Shown here: piece by piece, positions 1 to 11,804 of the stretch
Layout: every line of letters begins with the position of its first letter
Position numbering within the stretch: position 1 is the first letter of the stretch
NCBI GenBank assembly: GCA_029844215.1
Contig: CM056736.1
Location: 22,381,501 to 22,445,500, forward strand
Length of the DNA: 64,000 bases
Origin: Przewalskia tangutica
Taxonomy: Eukaryota; Streptophyta; Magnoliopsida; Solanales; Solanaceae
Reading direction: 5' to 3'
The notes under the pieces: model-generated
The model's input: the letters and a program-made list of their open reading frames with translations, nothing else
Database searches by the model: none
Told to the model about the DNA's origin: nothing
Position numbers and translations under genes: made by a program

Positions 1-1729
1 ATTTCCAACCGAAACGAACCAGATATGAGACATTTCAGAATCACATAAAGACCAATATGGGGATTGATCCCAGACAGCTACGACATCTTAACAGATCTTG
101 TAGTAAATTAGGATCATTAGATCTTCCTAAGAGTATAGCAAACTAGGTGGATCAGACTACATGAATATAAGACAACAGTGGACATTTGGAGGTGTGCATG
201 AAAGTTTTGTAAGATAAACCATTGACACAATCCTGGATATTTCTGTCTAAGCCAACTAACAAAGCTAACCATTTGACATAATAATGTGCATCCATAGAAA
301 ATAACAAAGTATCAATAAACATACTCAAGAAATCACGAGGCCTACTTTAAGGTTAAACATGTCATTGGTAATCTATAGTAGTACTGTATTACTTCAAATC
401 AGTGAGCATAGTATGGAAATGTCAAAACCAAGGAAAGTTAACATGTTTCATACATTCAAAATGAGGCAACATGTGAATGGGATGATAAGAACTACACCAG
501 TAACCTGAATAATAAGTAATAACTTGATAAATGCACTTAAAGATTCAAAACATTCATAATATAGCCGACGTACCTAATAATTAAACTAACGGGTTCAAAA
601 CGACAACTAATAAACACATAAATATACAATGCAAATTATACTAGGCATATTAAACAGAAAATTAAAAGGGAAAGAGGTTACCTTCTCCGGATAGCGAACC
701 GAGGCGTGTTTTGACTCGTCGATTCTACTCGAAGAATATGTATGTGGGTGCGAATGAAGAAAACAAAGCTTGAATGTTGTTTTTTTTTTAGATTTTCTGA
801 ATCATTACTGGGAGTAAAAAGAGATGTAATGTGAAATCAAGAGTAGAAAATCTGACCCTAAACGCAAAAAAATTAAAAAACGAAAACAGAATAGATGATA
901 TGCAAGATAATTTCTCAAATTCCGGGGCCCCCTAAAATGAAGAACAAAGGGGTCTTTTATAGGTGAAATATTGGGTTTGAATTCGAAATAAAGCTGTTAT
1001 AGGTCTGTTTTTGGACGATTTGTTGGTTCAAAATCACGGATTTTGGGGAGATGCAGGATATGGGCTGTGTAGGTGAAGTGAAAGGAGTAGTTGGGCAGGG
1101 GCATGGGGGCATGAGAGACGTTCGAGAAGATGATGGGATTGAGGGGAGAGAGGGATGTGCGCAGGGGTATGGGCTGCAGGCGGGGCGACGGGTAAGGTAT
1201 AGGTATTATGGGCTGGGTCGAGTGGGCCGTGGGATTGGGCTAGAGGACTGGGGGAATTGTTTGTGCTGATTTTAAAGGGAGGAGAATTGGGTAGAAAATC
1301 TAGGTGTTTTAATGTTGGGAGATTAATAGATAACTAGTCCAATCTCCCAATTAATTAAAATATGTTTCCTTCAACTTAATTAATTTAAAAATGCACACGC
1401 ATAAAACACGATACAAAAGATTTAATACATGTGTTTAATTTTGAATATAATATTCATGAAAAATGATTAATTTAGTAATTGAAGAACATATTAAGAGAAA
1501 ATCGATCATCAATACTGACGACGTGATATTAAAATTGTTTTGCTTATATTTTAATTAAAAAAAATGTAATACTCGATTTGTAAAATTATGCGATAATTAT
1601 TGAAGAATATTAAAACTACTTATTTATTGACGATTTTCAAGACTGAAAAGCATAGTAAAATTAATTGGGGATAAAAGGACGATCTAAATGAAATGTTCAG
1701 TAAAGATGAGACAAAATTGGGTGTCAACA
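1..1729 (-). repeat. Partial Tat/Ogre-like long LTR (LTR A)
   Basis: No host gene is seen here. The segment ends in ACAAAATTGGGTGTCAACA, which read on the minus strand is a TGTTGACACCC LTR start. The last ~1.2 kb matches by eye the ends of the LTRs at 45350-48689 and 24689-28852, including a block around 680-730 with GCGAACCGAGGCGTG and CGACTCGTCGATTCT. Very long LTRs with this terminus are typical of Tat/Ogre Ty3 elements. The left end lies outside the window, so whether it is a solo LTR is unknown. The right end abuts Copia RT sequence. The short open frame at 1051-1269 is GC-skewed LTR sequence, not a supported gene. Confidence 0.75.
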
Positions 1730-2376
1730 TATTGGATCAATCATGTATGTCATGACCTGTACAAGGCCAGATATGGCCTATGCACTTAGCATGACTTGCA
1801 AATTCTAGCAGAATCCTGAGGAGGAACACTAGAATGCAGTCAAGAGTATTCTTAAGTATCTTAGACGAACTAAAGAATATTTCTTGATCTATGGTGGACA
1901 AGAAAAGCTAGTAGCTACTGGGTACACTGATGCTAGCTTCCAGACAGATCATGATGACTTCAAATCTCAATCTGGATATGCCTTCATTTTAAATGGTGGA
2001 ATAATGAGTTGGAAAAGTTCCAAACAAGCTACAAATATTGATTCAACTACTAAAGACGAGTACATTGTTGGATCGGAAGGAATTTGTCACGATATCTGAG
2101 TTCTTAAAAGAACTAAGGGTTGTTTCAAGTGCCACTTGTCCAATAGCGATTTATTGTGACAACACTGGTGCGATTGCGCAAGCTAAGGAGTCAAGATCAA
2201 CGAACAGAAATAAGCATGTACCAAGGAAATACCACATACTTAGAGAGATGGTGGAGACTGAAGAAATAAAGTTAGACTATCCCACAAATGAAAATCTAGC
2301 AGACCCATTTACTAAACCATTAAGCTTAGTCAAGCATAATGGTCATTTCAAAAACATGGGCATTAGATTCGTATTA
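1730..2376 (+). pseudogene. Copia pol fragment (end of RT plus RNase H), interrupted by LTR A
   Basis: Translation shows the end of a Ty1/copia reverse transcriptase (IGSIMY, then CTRPDMAYALS) and the RNase H domain (GYTDASFQTD, SGYAFILNGG, SWKSSKQ, then YCDNTGAIAQAKE and NKHVPRKYH). It closes with LADPFTKPL, the usual end of Copia polyproteins. It is broken by an in-frame stop near 1807 and a frame change near 2095, so it cannot make a working protein. The upstream part is cut off by LTR A, which was inserted just before the IGSIMY motif. The two overlapping frames at 1884-2099 and 2038-2448 are halves of this one pseudogene. Confidence 0.9.
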
Positions 2377-2379
2377 TTA

Positions 2380-3896
2380 ATAAGATTAATATATTTATGG
2401 CTTTTGCAATTACTGAATTATTATTTGATTGTTTGTATTATTCATTAATGTGCATCCCTTGAGCTAACGTTTTCATTGATAGTGTGAGATATTAATGATA
2501 GAGCGTAATTCTTAAAGTAGCCTCGACTGGTGATCATTGAGAATGAGATATCAATGATATATTATAAATCGACATGTGGTCTGCATCACATTCTTAGAAA
2601 ATATAGTATGTCTCACTTACTACTAATAATAGTTGCTAGTGACGGACACATGGATACTCTTAGAGGGTATTGACATGCTCTGCTGATAAACTATTTGTTA
2701 TACATGTCTAGAGTATTATCAGCACGTGGGAGATAGATGTCCTTTGACTTGAGGTCAATACGCACCTGGTTTGTAGAGTAATGTACTTTGATCATGTCCT
2801 AAGCTTAAATTCTTTATAGGATAAGACATTGGTTGAATTGGGTATATTGGGATATAGACTAAGGTGGTAGTTGAGCCAAGAATAAGATTCATTCCTCGAT
2901 TAGATATTCGAGAGAACATTCAGCTTCTCAGTGATATTAGGTCGACCAAGTCATTGGCCAATGCAAGAGACATATTTGAGATATGATCTAGTTGTCGACT
3001 AATATAGATGAGAAAAAATGATTAAGCCATTTAGATAGACACTTGGCAATTTCTAAGCTTGATCGAGTGTGTTGCGAATGAAAGGAATTTATCATCCCAC
3101 ATAGAGGTTGTGTTTACTAAGAGTCTTGTAAACGTACTTCACATATTGAGTTAAATCGTATGGCGCGATCTAGGAGTTAGTGTGAACCTTAATTTGATTA
3201 AGTATCGATGTGTGAAGGCCTAAAGGGTCATACTAAGTCGATTGTCTTTTCGGTCTAAGGGTATATTGAGAGAGCATAAAATATTCGATTTATAATCGAG
3301 ATATTTTAACCAATAATAAATTATGAGATAAATACCATTTTATGGAAATTAATTAATTAAGTCAAAATTAGATTTTGGATTTATTTAAAATTGAAACGTG
3401 CTGAAACTTAAAATAAAGAGCGTGTGGCTTTCTCGGAGGTTGAGCCGCGACAATGCAGTGGGCGATTCGGGCCCCGGCTGCAACTCATTTTGGACAGATT
3501 TTTAAGCCTAATATCAGTCTGATTTGTATTCTAATTTCCCCTATATATTCAACACTTAACCTCATAATTTAGGTTGCTGAATTCTTACTGATTCTACATA
3601 GAATTTACACTTGAATTCTTACTTTCTGAACTCAGAATTCAGAATTAAAATACTGATCTCAAACCTCTGTCAAGATTTCTGGCTTTCTTTGAAAACTGAG
3701 TATACCGTAGCGAAGGTTTGCACCCAAGGAGACAATCGTGTGCGCACCTTTTAGTAGAGACTTAAGAATATCAATTGTAAGTTTGTTTCTCATGTCTTTA
3801 CATGTTTCAATTATCAGAGACGAAATTATTGGGACAAGTAAGTTAATAAAATTTTAAACTTCTAATGTGTCTTACTTATGTGTTTTAAACCCAACA
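2380..3896 (+). repeat. Probable 3' LTR and 3' UTR of the Copia at 1730
   Basis: The stretch has no coding potential and directly follows the Copia RNase H end, where the polypurine tract and 3' LTR are expected. A TATA-like CTATATATTC at 3541-3550 and a terminal CCCAACA at 3890-3896 fit an LTR promoter and a TG...CA end. The exact 5' boundary is not recognisable and no second copy is present to prove it, so the LTR call is inference from position. Confidence 0.45.
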
Positions 3897-4937
3897 AAAC
3901 CCTTCAAATTAATGTTTTCGATAGACCTTCGAATTAAAAGAAACATAAACAATGCAGGAATCCAAAAAAAAAAAATACACCTCATAAAGCCAGACACCCT
4001 GATGTAAAATCTAATAACAAAATCGTGTAAAATTATAAGTGGGTTATGATCCCAAAATAAAACGCATGATTATCAAAGGAAAATAAAGAGTCACCTTCTT
4101 TGGTTTGGAAGTTCAATTACAAATTTACAAGATTGAAGAATTTCATACATTCTCATGGACTCAGGTGCAGTTTCGTATCTAATTTAATTTCTTCATGATT
4201 TGAAAATAGATCCTAAAAGATGATAATTTTCATCTTCCAGATTTGTTTCAAAATTATTTCGGGATTTATCTATTCTTATACATATATAGATAACAAGAAG
4301 GGATGAACTATCATGTTTCGAGAACATTTTTAGGTACTTCACAATAGTTCGTTGTTATCTTTAATTTCCACAATGATGGTAACCGTATATTTGCTGCCAC
4401 TAAAGTATGTATACTTTTAAGGAGAAACGATTAATATATCTAATCTTTCTTACTTCATTTAATCGAAGTCTTAAGTAAAGATAAAAAGGAAATAGAATAG
4501 TAGCTTGTTGAAAGAGAAATAATTATTTAAAAAATGTGCAGATTGGAAGTCGGTAGATCATATATGATTGTATTAATGACTTCCTCATATTTGGTTCGAT
4601 GGCAGCGATTGGATGGAAAAGATTAATTCACATATGCTTTACTTTCATATGTACAAGTTATGTACCACTTACTTTTCAATCTTGGTTTTAAAGTTGCTTT
4701 CTTGACTTACAAGGCTTCATCTGAAGTTTTGTTTTTTGCAAGTTTAAGATGCACTTAGAAATTTTACTTCCTTGAGGTGAATTAACTGATTTGAAAGTTA
4801 ATAGTTGGGTGGTCCAAATATAAGTGACTTAGCCGACTATTATCCATTTGTGATTAGGACATGTAGGGAAAAACATCAACTTGTCATCTTCTTAATTGGT
4901 GCTTATTATATTAATCAATTGTATCCTTTACTTCTTA
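3897..4937. other. AT-rich intergenic stretch, nothing recognised
   Basis: All frames are broken. No gene, RNA, terminal repeat or known element was recognised. Confidence 0.5.
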
Positions 4938-5118
4938 TTCCCTCTGTCCAAAAAAATTGTTTTAGTTTGACTTGACACGAAATTTAAAAAATAAATTAAA
5001 ACTTTTGAAATGTGTGATTCAAAATAAGCCTTAATTATTTGTGTGATTGTAAATTATATTATAAAATTAAATTAGTTTTAAATATAAAAATATGTCAATC
5101 TTTTTTGGACAAACAAAT
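4938..5118. mobile_element. Degenerate Stowaway-like MITE
   Basis: The left end carries CCCTCTGTCC followed by AAAAAAATTG, and near 5096-5110 the reverse complement GTCCAAAAAAGATTG appears, giving imperfect terminal inverted repeats around an AT-rich core. CTCCCTCCGTCC termini are typical of Stowaway-like MITEs, abundant in Solanaceae. The right terminus is eroded and no clean TA duplication can be read. It sits at the left break of the following Copia remnant. Confidence 0.5.
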
Positions 5119-5612
5119 AAAGAAATTAAGACAATATTTTCAAAATAATGAAGATCAGGTTGATAATGAAGATGGTGATCATGTTCAGAAGGGCCAGCAT
5201 GATGTTGTTGATGCTTCAGTGTAAGATGATGTTGTTGGCCATCAATCATCTGATATTGATGCTCCAGAGAGTTCTCTCAGAATATCTACTAGAGAGAAAA
5301 TATTTTCATCTCGTTACTCTCCTAATGAGTATATACTCTTGACTGACGGGAGAAAATCAGAAACTTTTTATGAGGCCATGGATAGTGAACACTACAAGAA
5401 ATCACGTCTAAGAGGGCGACTATATCGCCCCATTAGATCAAAGGGGGCGATTTTGAGTCGCCCTTCAAGTCGATTTATTACGTCTGTTGTCTTAGATCAA
5501 GAAGGGCAATTTTTTAAGTCGCCCCCTTTGGTAAGGACCGCTAGTTATGCAATATTAATCACCACAAATATCACTAGACCACTAGTTATGCAATATTAAT
5601 CACCACAAATAT

Positions 5613-5684
5613 AACCCCCAGCCAAGAATCGAACCCGGGTCTCATCTGTGGAATTATGTCAATCTACCACTAAATCAGTCATCA
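5613..5684 (-). tRNA. tRNA-Gly-like relic or tRNA-derived SINE head
   Basis: On the minus strand an A-box-like TAGTGGTAGATTG (5660-5672) is followed by a B-box GGTTCGATTC (5626-5635). The T-arm and acceptor side (GACCCGGGTTCGATTC, then GGCTGG) resemble plant tRNA-Gly. The anticodon arm and acceptor pairing are poor, so it is not a convincing functional tRNA. It could be a pseudo-tRNA carried in the CACTA element or the 5' head of a SINE. A roughly 30-bp direct repeat (5541-5571 and 5581-5611) lies just beside it. Confidence 0.45.
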
Positions 5685-5749
5685 ATACTTGTTATATTTA
5701 TACTCCTCATAATCATAAATCCCTTGGCCGGTTCTAACAAGATGCCTTT

Positions 5750-6200
5750 TTTCGGATATACAAAAAATGAGATATCCGTAATTTTTGGATAATTTCGGAT
5801 TAAAATATTTCGGATATACAAAAAATCAGATATCCGTAATTTTTGGATAATTTCGGATAGAATTCGGATACGAATATTTCGGATATTTTTCAGATGGGAT
5901 TCGGATCCTTATATTTTGGATATACAAAAAATCGGATATCCGTAATTTTCGGATAATTTCAGATCGGATTCGGATCCGAATATTTCGGATAAAATTCGGA
6001 TCAGAATCTGATCCGAATATTTCGGATAGACAAAAAATCGAATATTCGTAATATTTGGATAATTTCGGATCGGATTCAGATCTGAATATTTCGGATCCGA
6101 ATATTGTGGATATACAAAAAATCGGATATCGATAATTTTTGGATAATTTCGGATCAGATTCGAAACTGAATATTTCGGATATACAAAAAATCGTATATCC
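5750..6200. repeat. Palindrome-rich TTCGGATAT array inside the CACTA element
   Basis: An irregular repeat is built from ACAAAAAATC, GGATATCC, TTTGGATAATTTCGGAT and GGATTCGGATCCGAATATT blocks. The ACAAAAAAT block begins near 5760, 5818, 5924, 6030, 6114 and 6183, so spacing varies from 58 to 106 bases. Many sub-blocks are self-complementary (GATATC, GGATCC), so either strand could fold into hairpins. It has no coding potential. Confidence 0.8.
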
Positions 6201-8163
6201 GAAGAATCCCCTTTAATTGATTTATAGTTTAATTTCGAAGAATCTCCTTTAATTGATCCTCTTGGTTTTTTCTATTGACAAATTAAAAGATCACTAAAAA
6301 TAAATAAATTAAAAGATACTACTAATATCTCTATTTATATTTTGTAGTAATTTGATTTTTTTTAATAAAATATGATAGATAAATTTAAACATCGAAACAT
6401 TTATGGGCAGTGGAATAAAAGTTTAGAAATAAATCAAAATTTCAAAACTTAGAAAAATATATATTTATTTATATCTTATTAAAAATAAATAATAAAAGCA
6501 AGAACATTAGGTAAAATAGCAAGCTAGAAGTCATATGATAATGTAAAAATACAAAACGAGGGAACAAGCTATAAATTATATTGTAAAGTGAAGAGAAAAA
6601 ATAAAGTGAAGAGCAAAAAGGACGACTTTTTCAAGTCACCCTTTTCGGTGAAGAGCAAAAATGACAATTTTTCCAAGTCGCCCCTTTTGATTCGGGCCAA
6701 ATCATGTCGCCCCCTTTAGTGAAATTAAATCTTTGCCTTTAAATTAACTAGTGCGACATTTACTATTAATCGGATTTGGCTTCGTATGACTATAACTAAG
6801 CATATTTTAAATACTAAGAAAATATTGTGTTTTTCGAAAAAACAAAAAATATTTTTGAAAAGTATTTTTCAGTCGCCCTTTTTGCTCTTATTTTCTTTTG
6901 ATAATTACATATTTTCCTTTGGTTAGTAGACTCCCAATATTTTGATAATTACATATTTTTAGTGTGTGTGACACAACTTAGTATTTCTTATTTATTAGAT
7001 ATTAATTCTTGACTCATTTTTCAAAAATTACAATATTTTCAAGTATGAAGTGTCGTCTAATCTTTGCTAATTTTGGTGAGTTTTGTATATATAAAAATTG
7101 TTGGTCATGATTTTTTTGTGAGATATGTTTTGTCTCAATAAAGCAAGTTAATTTTTTTAATTGCACCGTTGATAAAGGTGATGGCCACAAAATCAAAATA
7201 AGTACAAAGAATCACATGAATCTGATTAAATTTTGATTGTTCATTTTACTAGGCGTTTAACCAAAAAAATTGGAGATCAAATTTAAAGTTTTAATTGAAA
7301 TCCCTTTATTTATGAAATGTGAACAAAACTTCAACTTTAATTTCAAACCATGATTTGAACTTCCAAATTCTTCAAAAAGTAGGATTTCAATTTCCAAACA
7401 TGATTTGGAATCATGGCCTAATGACCCCTTAGTAGATTCATATGATATCCAAATATCTTGACCTCAACAAACAAGTCATCATACGATATTTTTTATTAAA
7501 AACTTGCACTTTATTTTTTCATGTAGAATTATTTGCTCAAAGCTTTATTTTAATAATATTAATATTAATATTATTTTATGTAATCATATATTACATGACT
7601 TGACATACATGTGTAACATAAGTGGGGAGAACTAGTTGCTTAACTAGTGGAGAAAACAATGATGAAAGACAAAGGGAGATATATTAATTAGGATGTAAAT
7701 TAATTCCTTAATTAGTGGTCCTTCATTATCGTAGATAATTTTAGAATCTGCTAAAATGAGAAAAAAATTGTCCTTTTTGAGCTAAACAAAATGTAGCACT
7801 ACATTATTTATGAGAATACTTTGTAAAGAGTGGGTAGCCACGTAAAATTAAAATTAGTAGTATCAAATTAGTTTGGGTTCTTTTGATTCGGTTAAAAAAG
7901 GGCGACTTGAAGTCGCACTTTTTGGTCCGAATCAAATGGGGCGACTTGAACAAAGTCGCCCTTTTTTGTCCTAACCAAAAAGGGCGATTTCAAGTCGCCC
8001 CCTTTGGTGAAATTAAAAAGGACGACTTCAAAAAGTCACCCCCTTTGGTGAAATTAAAAAGGACGATTGTGTGTCACCCTTTTTATCCTAACAAATATGA
8101 CATTTTTAAATCTCCCTTTTTGACATTATTTAGTCGCCCTCTTTGAAGTGTTTTCTTGTAGTG

Positions 8164-8880
8164 GAAGAAAAAGAAAGGTGGGTTAATGCTATGCAAGATG
8201 AGATTAAATGTTTACATGATAATCATATATTTGATCTGGTTGAACTTTCTAGAGATGGAAAAGCTTTGAAAAATATGTGGATATTCAAGATAAAACATGA
8301 AGATGATAACCCAATTCCATGGTACAATGCTAGATTGACTGTAAAGGTCTTTAATCAGAAGAATAAGTTGATTTTGATGAAATCTTTTCTCCAGTTATGA
8401 AGATGTCATCCATTCGTGTTGTTCTTGGCTTGGTTGTAAGTCTAGATTTAGAGGTTGCGCAAATGAATATTAAAGTTGTTTTTCTCCATGGTGACTTAGA
8501 TGAAGAAATTTATATGGAGCATCCAGAAGGTTTTAAAGTCAAAGGAAAAGAGAATTATGTTTGCAAATTGAAAAAAAAAACTTGTATGATTTGAAATAAG
8601 CTCCCAGACAGTGGTACATGAAGTTTGGTTCTTTTATAAGTCAACAGGGCTTCAAGAAGACTTCTTCAGATCATTGTGTCTCTGTGTAAAAATTATCTGA
8701 CGATGACTTTATCATTTTATTGCTTTATGTTGATGACATGCTTATCGTTGGTGATAATGATTGCGGAATTCAGAAGTTTAAGCAAGAGTTGAATAAGTCT
8801 TTTGCCATGAAAAACTTGAGACCAGCAAGGTAGATTCTTGACATGCAGATTGTCCATGACAAAGAGGCCAAGAAGTTGTG
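8164..8880 (+). pseudogene. Copia reverse transcriptase core (middle piece)
   Basis: Motifs in order are ERWVNAMQDEIKCL, ALKNMWIFKIK (RT entry), AQMNIKVVFLHGDLDEEIYM and the catalytic YVDD in LLLYVDDMLIVGD near 8720-8750. The frame changes near 8398 and again near 8580, where an A-run seems to have slipped, and stops are present. The left edge is the right end of the CACTA element and the right edge is the target duplication of the LTR at 8886, so this exon-like piece is bounded by two later insertions. Confidence 0.9.
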
Positions 8881-8885
8881 GTTAT

Positions 8886-10228
8886 TGATGTGCGATTTAT
8901 ACACACGCTTAACGCAAGTGCACGTATCGTTACAAGTAATATAGTCTAGGTAAGACCGAATATCGTCCTCAGGGACTGGTTTTCAAGTACCGATTATCTA
9001 CGCTTTAGTTTCTATTTGGTTAACGTTAATTGGTTTGGATTTTTAGACTAATAATGCAGGAAATAAACTAATTAAGAAAATACTTTGAATTAAATCAGTT
9101 ATGATGGAGAATTAGGGCTTTCAAGATTATCAACTATACATTCTATTCAATCATTAATACAATTAAACTGACTTCTTCTTCTACGTTAAGATAGCAGGTT
9201 AACTAAGTCGTTTTATACTCCTGTTAAGGTAATATAAACACTCAACCCCAATGGAGAACCCTTCTATCTTTCGACGACAAGATTGACTACAAAGGAGGAT
9301 TAAGAGCAATAACCTATTAAGCTACACAAGTATCGGGGTACTTTCGTCCACGATTTAAACCTATGTTTATTCAACTATAACATATTCACAATCTCCCCTT
9401 TCGGATTTCGATTAGAACTCATGTAAGTGATGATAACTAGTGATCAATTAATTATCAAGCAATCAAAGCAATTATTGAATAAATCTTAAGCAAGTGAAGA
9501 AGAAATCAACTAATGTATTAATTCATAAATAAGAGTTTCAAGAGAATCACAAGGAAATCCCTAACAAAATAATTAGCTCCTAGTCATAGTTACGCTAAGA
9601 ACTAATATAATCTCCATACATGAACTGAAATAAACAAAGCAAAAGAAACAAAAGAAAATACTTGAAAAGCCTCCAATCTTAGCCTCCTAAGTTGTGTTGT
9701 ATGTACAGTGGATGGATGAATCCCCCCCTCTAGAGAATGATTAGAGAATATATATAGCCCCAGAATCCTTTAGGTCAAGGGTTAGGGATTACGTAGGTAG
9801 GAAAAGTTATCCCTTTTGGACCCTGAAAACGTGTCAAATTTGGCCCAAAACGTCAAAAATATCGTGTCGTGGTCCTGATCGGGCGCTCTGACGCTGAAAA
9901 TCGAGAGTTTCGGACAACTTCGATGGTCATTGCTGCGGCGGTGGCGTTTTTTCGGCTGTTCTTCGCTTCGTCGTCCAATTTTCATCCGGGCTTCGTCTGA
10001 TCTTTTCTATACTTCCCGGGATTTCTTAGAATTCATTTATTAGCCCCTTTAAGTGTCTAATTTCATCTCAATTAAGCTCCTTTCATCTTTTTTTCGTCAT
10101 TTCTTCATTTCTGACCGCTGTGACACAAAAGAAAGGAAAACGACCCTAATACTATACTAAACATAAATGAAATGAGTAAAATACTAACTAAAAATGACTC
10201 AAAAAGTGTGTATAAAATACACCGATCA
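8886..10228 (-). mobile_element. Athila-like solo LTR
   Basis: The sequence starts TGATGTGCGATTTATACACA and ends ATAAAATACACCGATCA. It is flanked by the perfect 5-bp duplication GTTAT (8881-8885 and 10229-10233). Both ends match the two LTRs at 16323-17700 and 21741-23022, so it belongs to the same family. A single LTR with intact TSD and no internal region is the signature of recombination between the two LTRs of a full element. Orientation is set by the paired element, whose primer-binding site puts the LTR on the minus strand. It splits Copia RT between AKKLW and QEKYIHKV. Confidence 0.9.
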
Positions 10229-11050
10229 GTTATCACAAGAGAAGTACATTCATAAAGTACTTCACATGTTTAACATGAATAAAGCTAAGATTGTCCATAC
10301 ACCTTTAACTATGTACTTCAAATTGAGCACGAAATAGTGTCCTTCCAGTGATGATGAGAAGGAAGATATGAATAATGTTCCTTATGTTTCAGTTGTTGGC
10401 AGTTTGATGTATGCGATGATTTGTACTAGACAAGATATTTCTCATGTTGTTGGTATTGTTAGTCATTTTCTTTCTAATCCAGGAAGAGACCATTGGAATA
10501 TTGTGAAGTGGATTATGAGATATCTTTGTGACATTTCTAGCCCGAGTTTGTGTTTTGGGACAAAGAAGCCTATTATTTATGGTTACACTGATTCAGATAT
10601 GGTAGGTGATGTTGATACTCACAAGTCTATTTCAGGCTACTTGATTACTTATGCAGTGGTAGTAGTATCTTGATAATCTAGGTTACAAAAATGTGTTGCT
10701 CTATCTACTACAAAAGCTGAGCTTATTGCTGTCGTTGAAGCTTGTAAAGAGTTGCTCTGGATGAAGAGATTCTTGGAGGAACTTGAATTGCTCAGGAGAG
10801 GTATGTGTTTCATTGCGATAGTCAAAGTTTTATTCATCTTGGCAAGAATTTTACATTCCATAGTAGGTCGAAACACATTATGTGAGATACCATTGGATTC
10901 GAGATGTGTTGGATTCTAAGTTGCTTGAACTTGAGAAGATTCATACGAGTGATAATGATTGCGACATGATGACTAAATCTTTGCCAAGAGGAAAGTTTGA
11001 AGAGTGTTTCATGATCGCCGGGATGGAGGTCTCCTTCACATAGTCGAGAG
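10229..11050 (+). pseudogene. Copia RT end and RNase H (last piece)
   Basis: The RT tail (VPYVSVVGSLMYAMICTRQD) is followed by RNase H (YGYTDSDMVGDVDTHKSISGY, then ALSTTKAELIAVVEACKE, SRSKHI and MMTKSLPRGKFE). The order and wording are typical of Tork-like Copia elements. A frameshift or stop cluster near 10670 and others near 10800-10880 disable it. The first bases resume the frame interrupted by the LTR at 8886. The adjoining AGAGGGGGAAAATT at 11047-11060 is the likely polypurine tract before the 3' LTR. Confidence 0.9.
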
Positions 11051-11059
11051 GGGGAAAAT

Positions 11060-11804
11060 TGTTGAGTCTTTGGGCTTTTCCCCTTATATGGATAAATAAA
11101 ATATCTTTTGGACCAATTCTACTTTTGCCTTAAAGTTCATTATATATAAGATAAGTTAGATCTTATTTCATAAACACAAGAGTGAATTCATAGCAGTCAT
11201 ATAGAGAGAAAAAGTGAGAGAGAAGCGCTGATTTTCGCATCGGAGAAAATCAGCTACAACAGTCCGCTTCAAACTGCGTTTTCTCATTCGTTAACTGTTG
11301 GATAGCGCTAAAATTTGAACTGGAGTTTTTCAATATCCGGTTCTTGGAAATCAATGGTGGAGATTGGATTTGGTGATCTGTAGCTCCAGGTTGTCGAGCA
11401 CGAACAATAGCTCGTTTTTAGGGGTGATTTCTTTTCTTTTTTCACTAGTTTTGGTGCTATCTTTTATGTATTATTTCTCCGTGTGTGGTATTGACGTTGT
11501 ATCATTTGGAGAACATTATTGTAACTCTTGTTGATTTTTAGTGGAATTTTTGTGGGCGGAGGTCTCGTGGTTGTTTCCTCTTCACATTGAAGGGGGTTTT
11601 CCACGTAAATTTGGTGTCTCTTATATATGATTTATTTTTGCTTGCTTTGCTATTTTATTGTTGGTATAGTTACTACCCAAATTTCCGTTTGTGCTTAAAT
11701 TTAATTTGCTCCTCGTGTTCAAATAATGCGGGAAGTGTTTGACTTGAGTATTCTTTAGCTATTACCTTATCGGCAATTTGGTATTTACTTGTTTCTTCCC
11801 AACA
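11060..11804 (+). repeat. 3' LTR of the plus-strand Copia
   Basis: It begins TGTTGAGTCTTTGGGC immediately after a polypurine tract and ends TTCTTCCCAACA, giving TG...CA termini over 745 bp. A TATA-like ATATATAA lies near 11143-11150. No second LTR is in the window because the 5' half of the element is missing, so the right boundary is inferred from the CCCAACA end. Confidence 0.7.

Larger units (their letters stand above)
5390..8163. mobile_element. Non-autonomous CACTA (CMC/EnSpm) transposon
   Basis: The left end is CACTACAAGAAATCAC and the right end, reverse complemented, is CACTACAAGAAAACAC. These match in the CACTA terminal core and are flanked by the 3-bp duplication GAA (5387-5389 and 8164-8166), the size CACTA transposases make. 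Both subterminal regions are rich in short direct and inverted copies of a GGGCGACTT / AAGTCGCCC motif (5412-5530, 6620-6720, 6870, 7890-8150), as expected for transposase-binding subterminal repeats. No transposase coding was found, so it depends on an autonomous relative. It carries a tRNA-like relic and a palindromic TTCGGAT array, and lies in a Copia RT. Confidence 0.9.
5144..11804 (+). mobile_element. Decayed 5'-truncated Copia retrotransposon with two nested insertions
   Basis: Three pieces of one Copia pol read in order on the plus strand. 5144-5389 is the hinge before RT (RYSPNEYILLTDG). 8164-8880 is the RT core. 10234-11050 is the RT end and RNase H. A purine-rich AGAGGGGGAAAATT tract and a 3' LTR follow. 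The gaps are exactly a CACTA element (TSD GAA) and an LTR (TSD GTTAT); removing each with one TSD copy keeps the Copia frame. gag, protease and integrase are missing on the left. Many stops and frameshifts show it is dead. Confidence 0.85.

Noticed and set aside
1051..1269. 72-aa Gly/Arg-rich plus-strand frame
   Set aside because: It lies inside LTR A, in a G-rich stretch with no domain; the frame is not preserved in the related LTR C.
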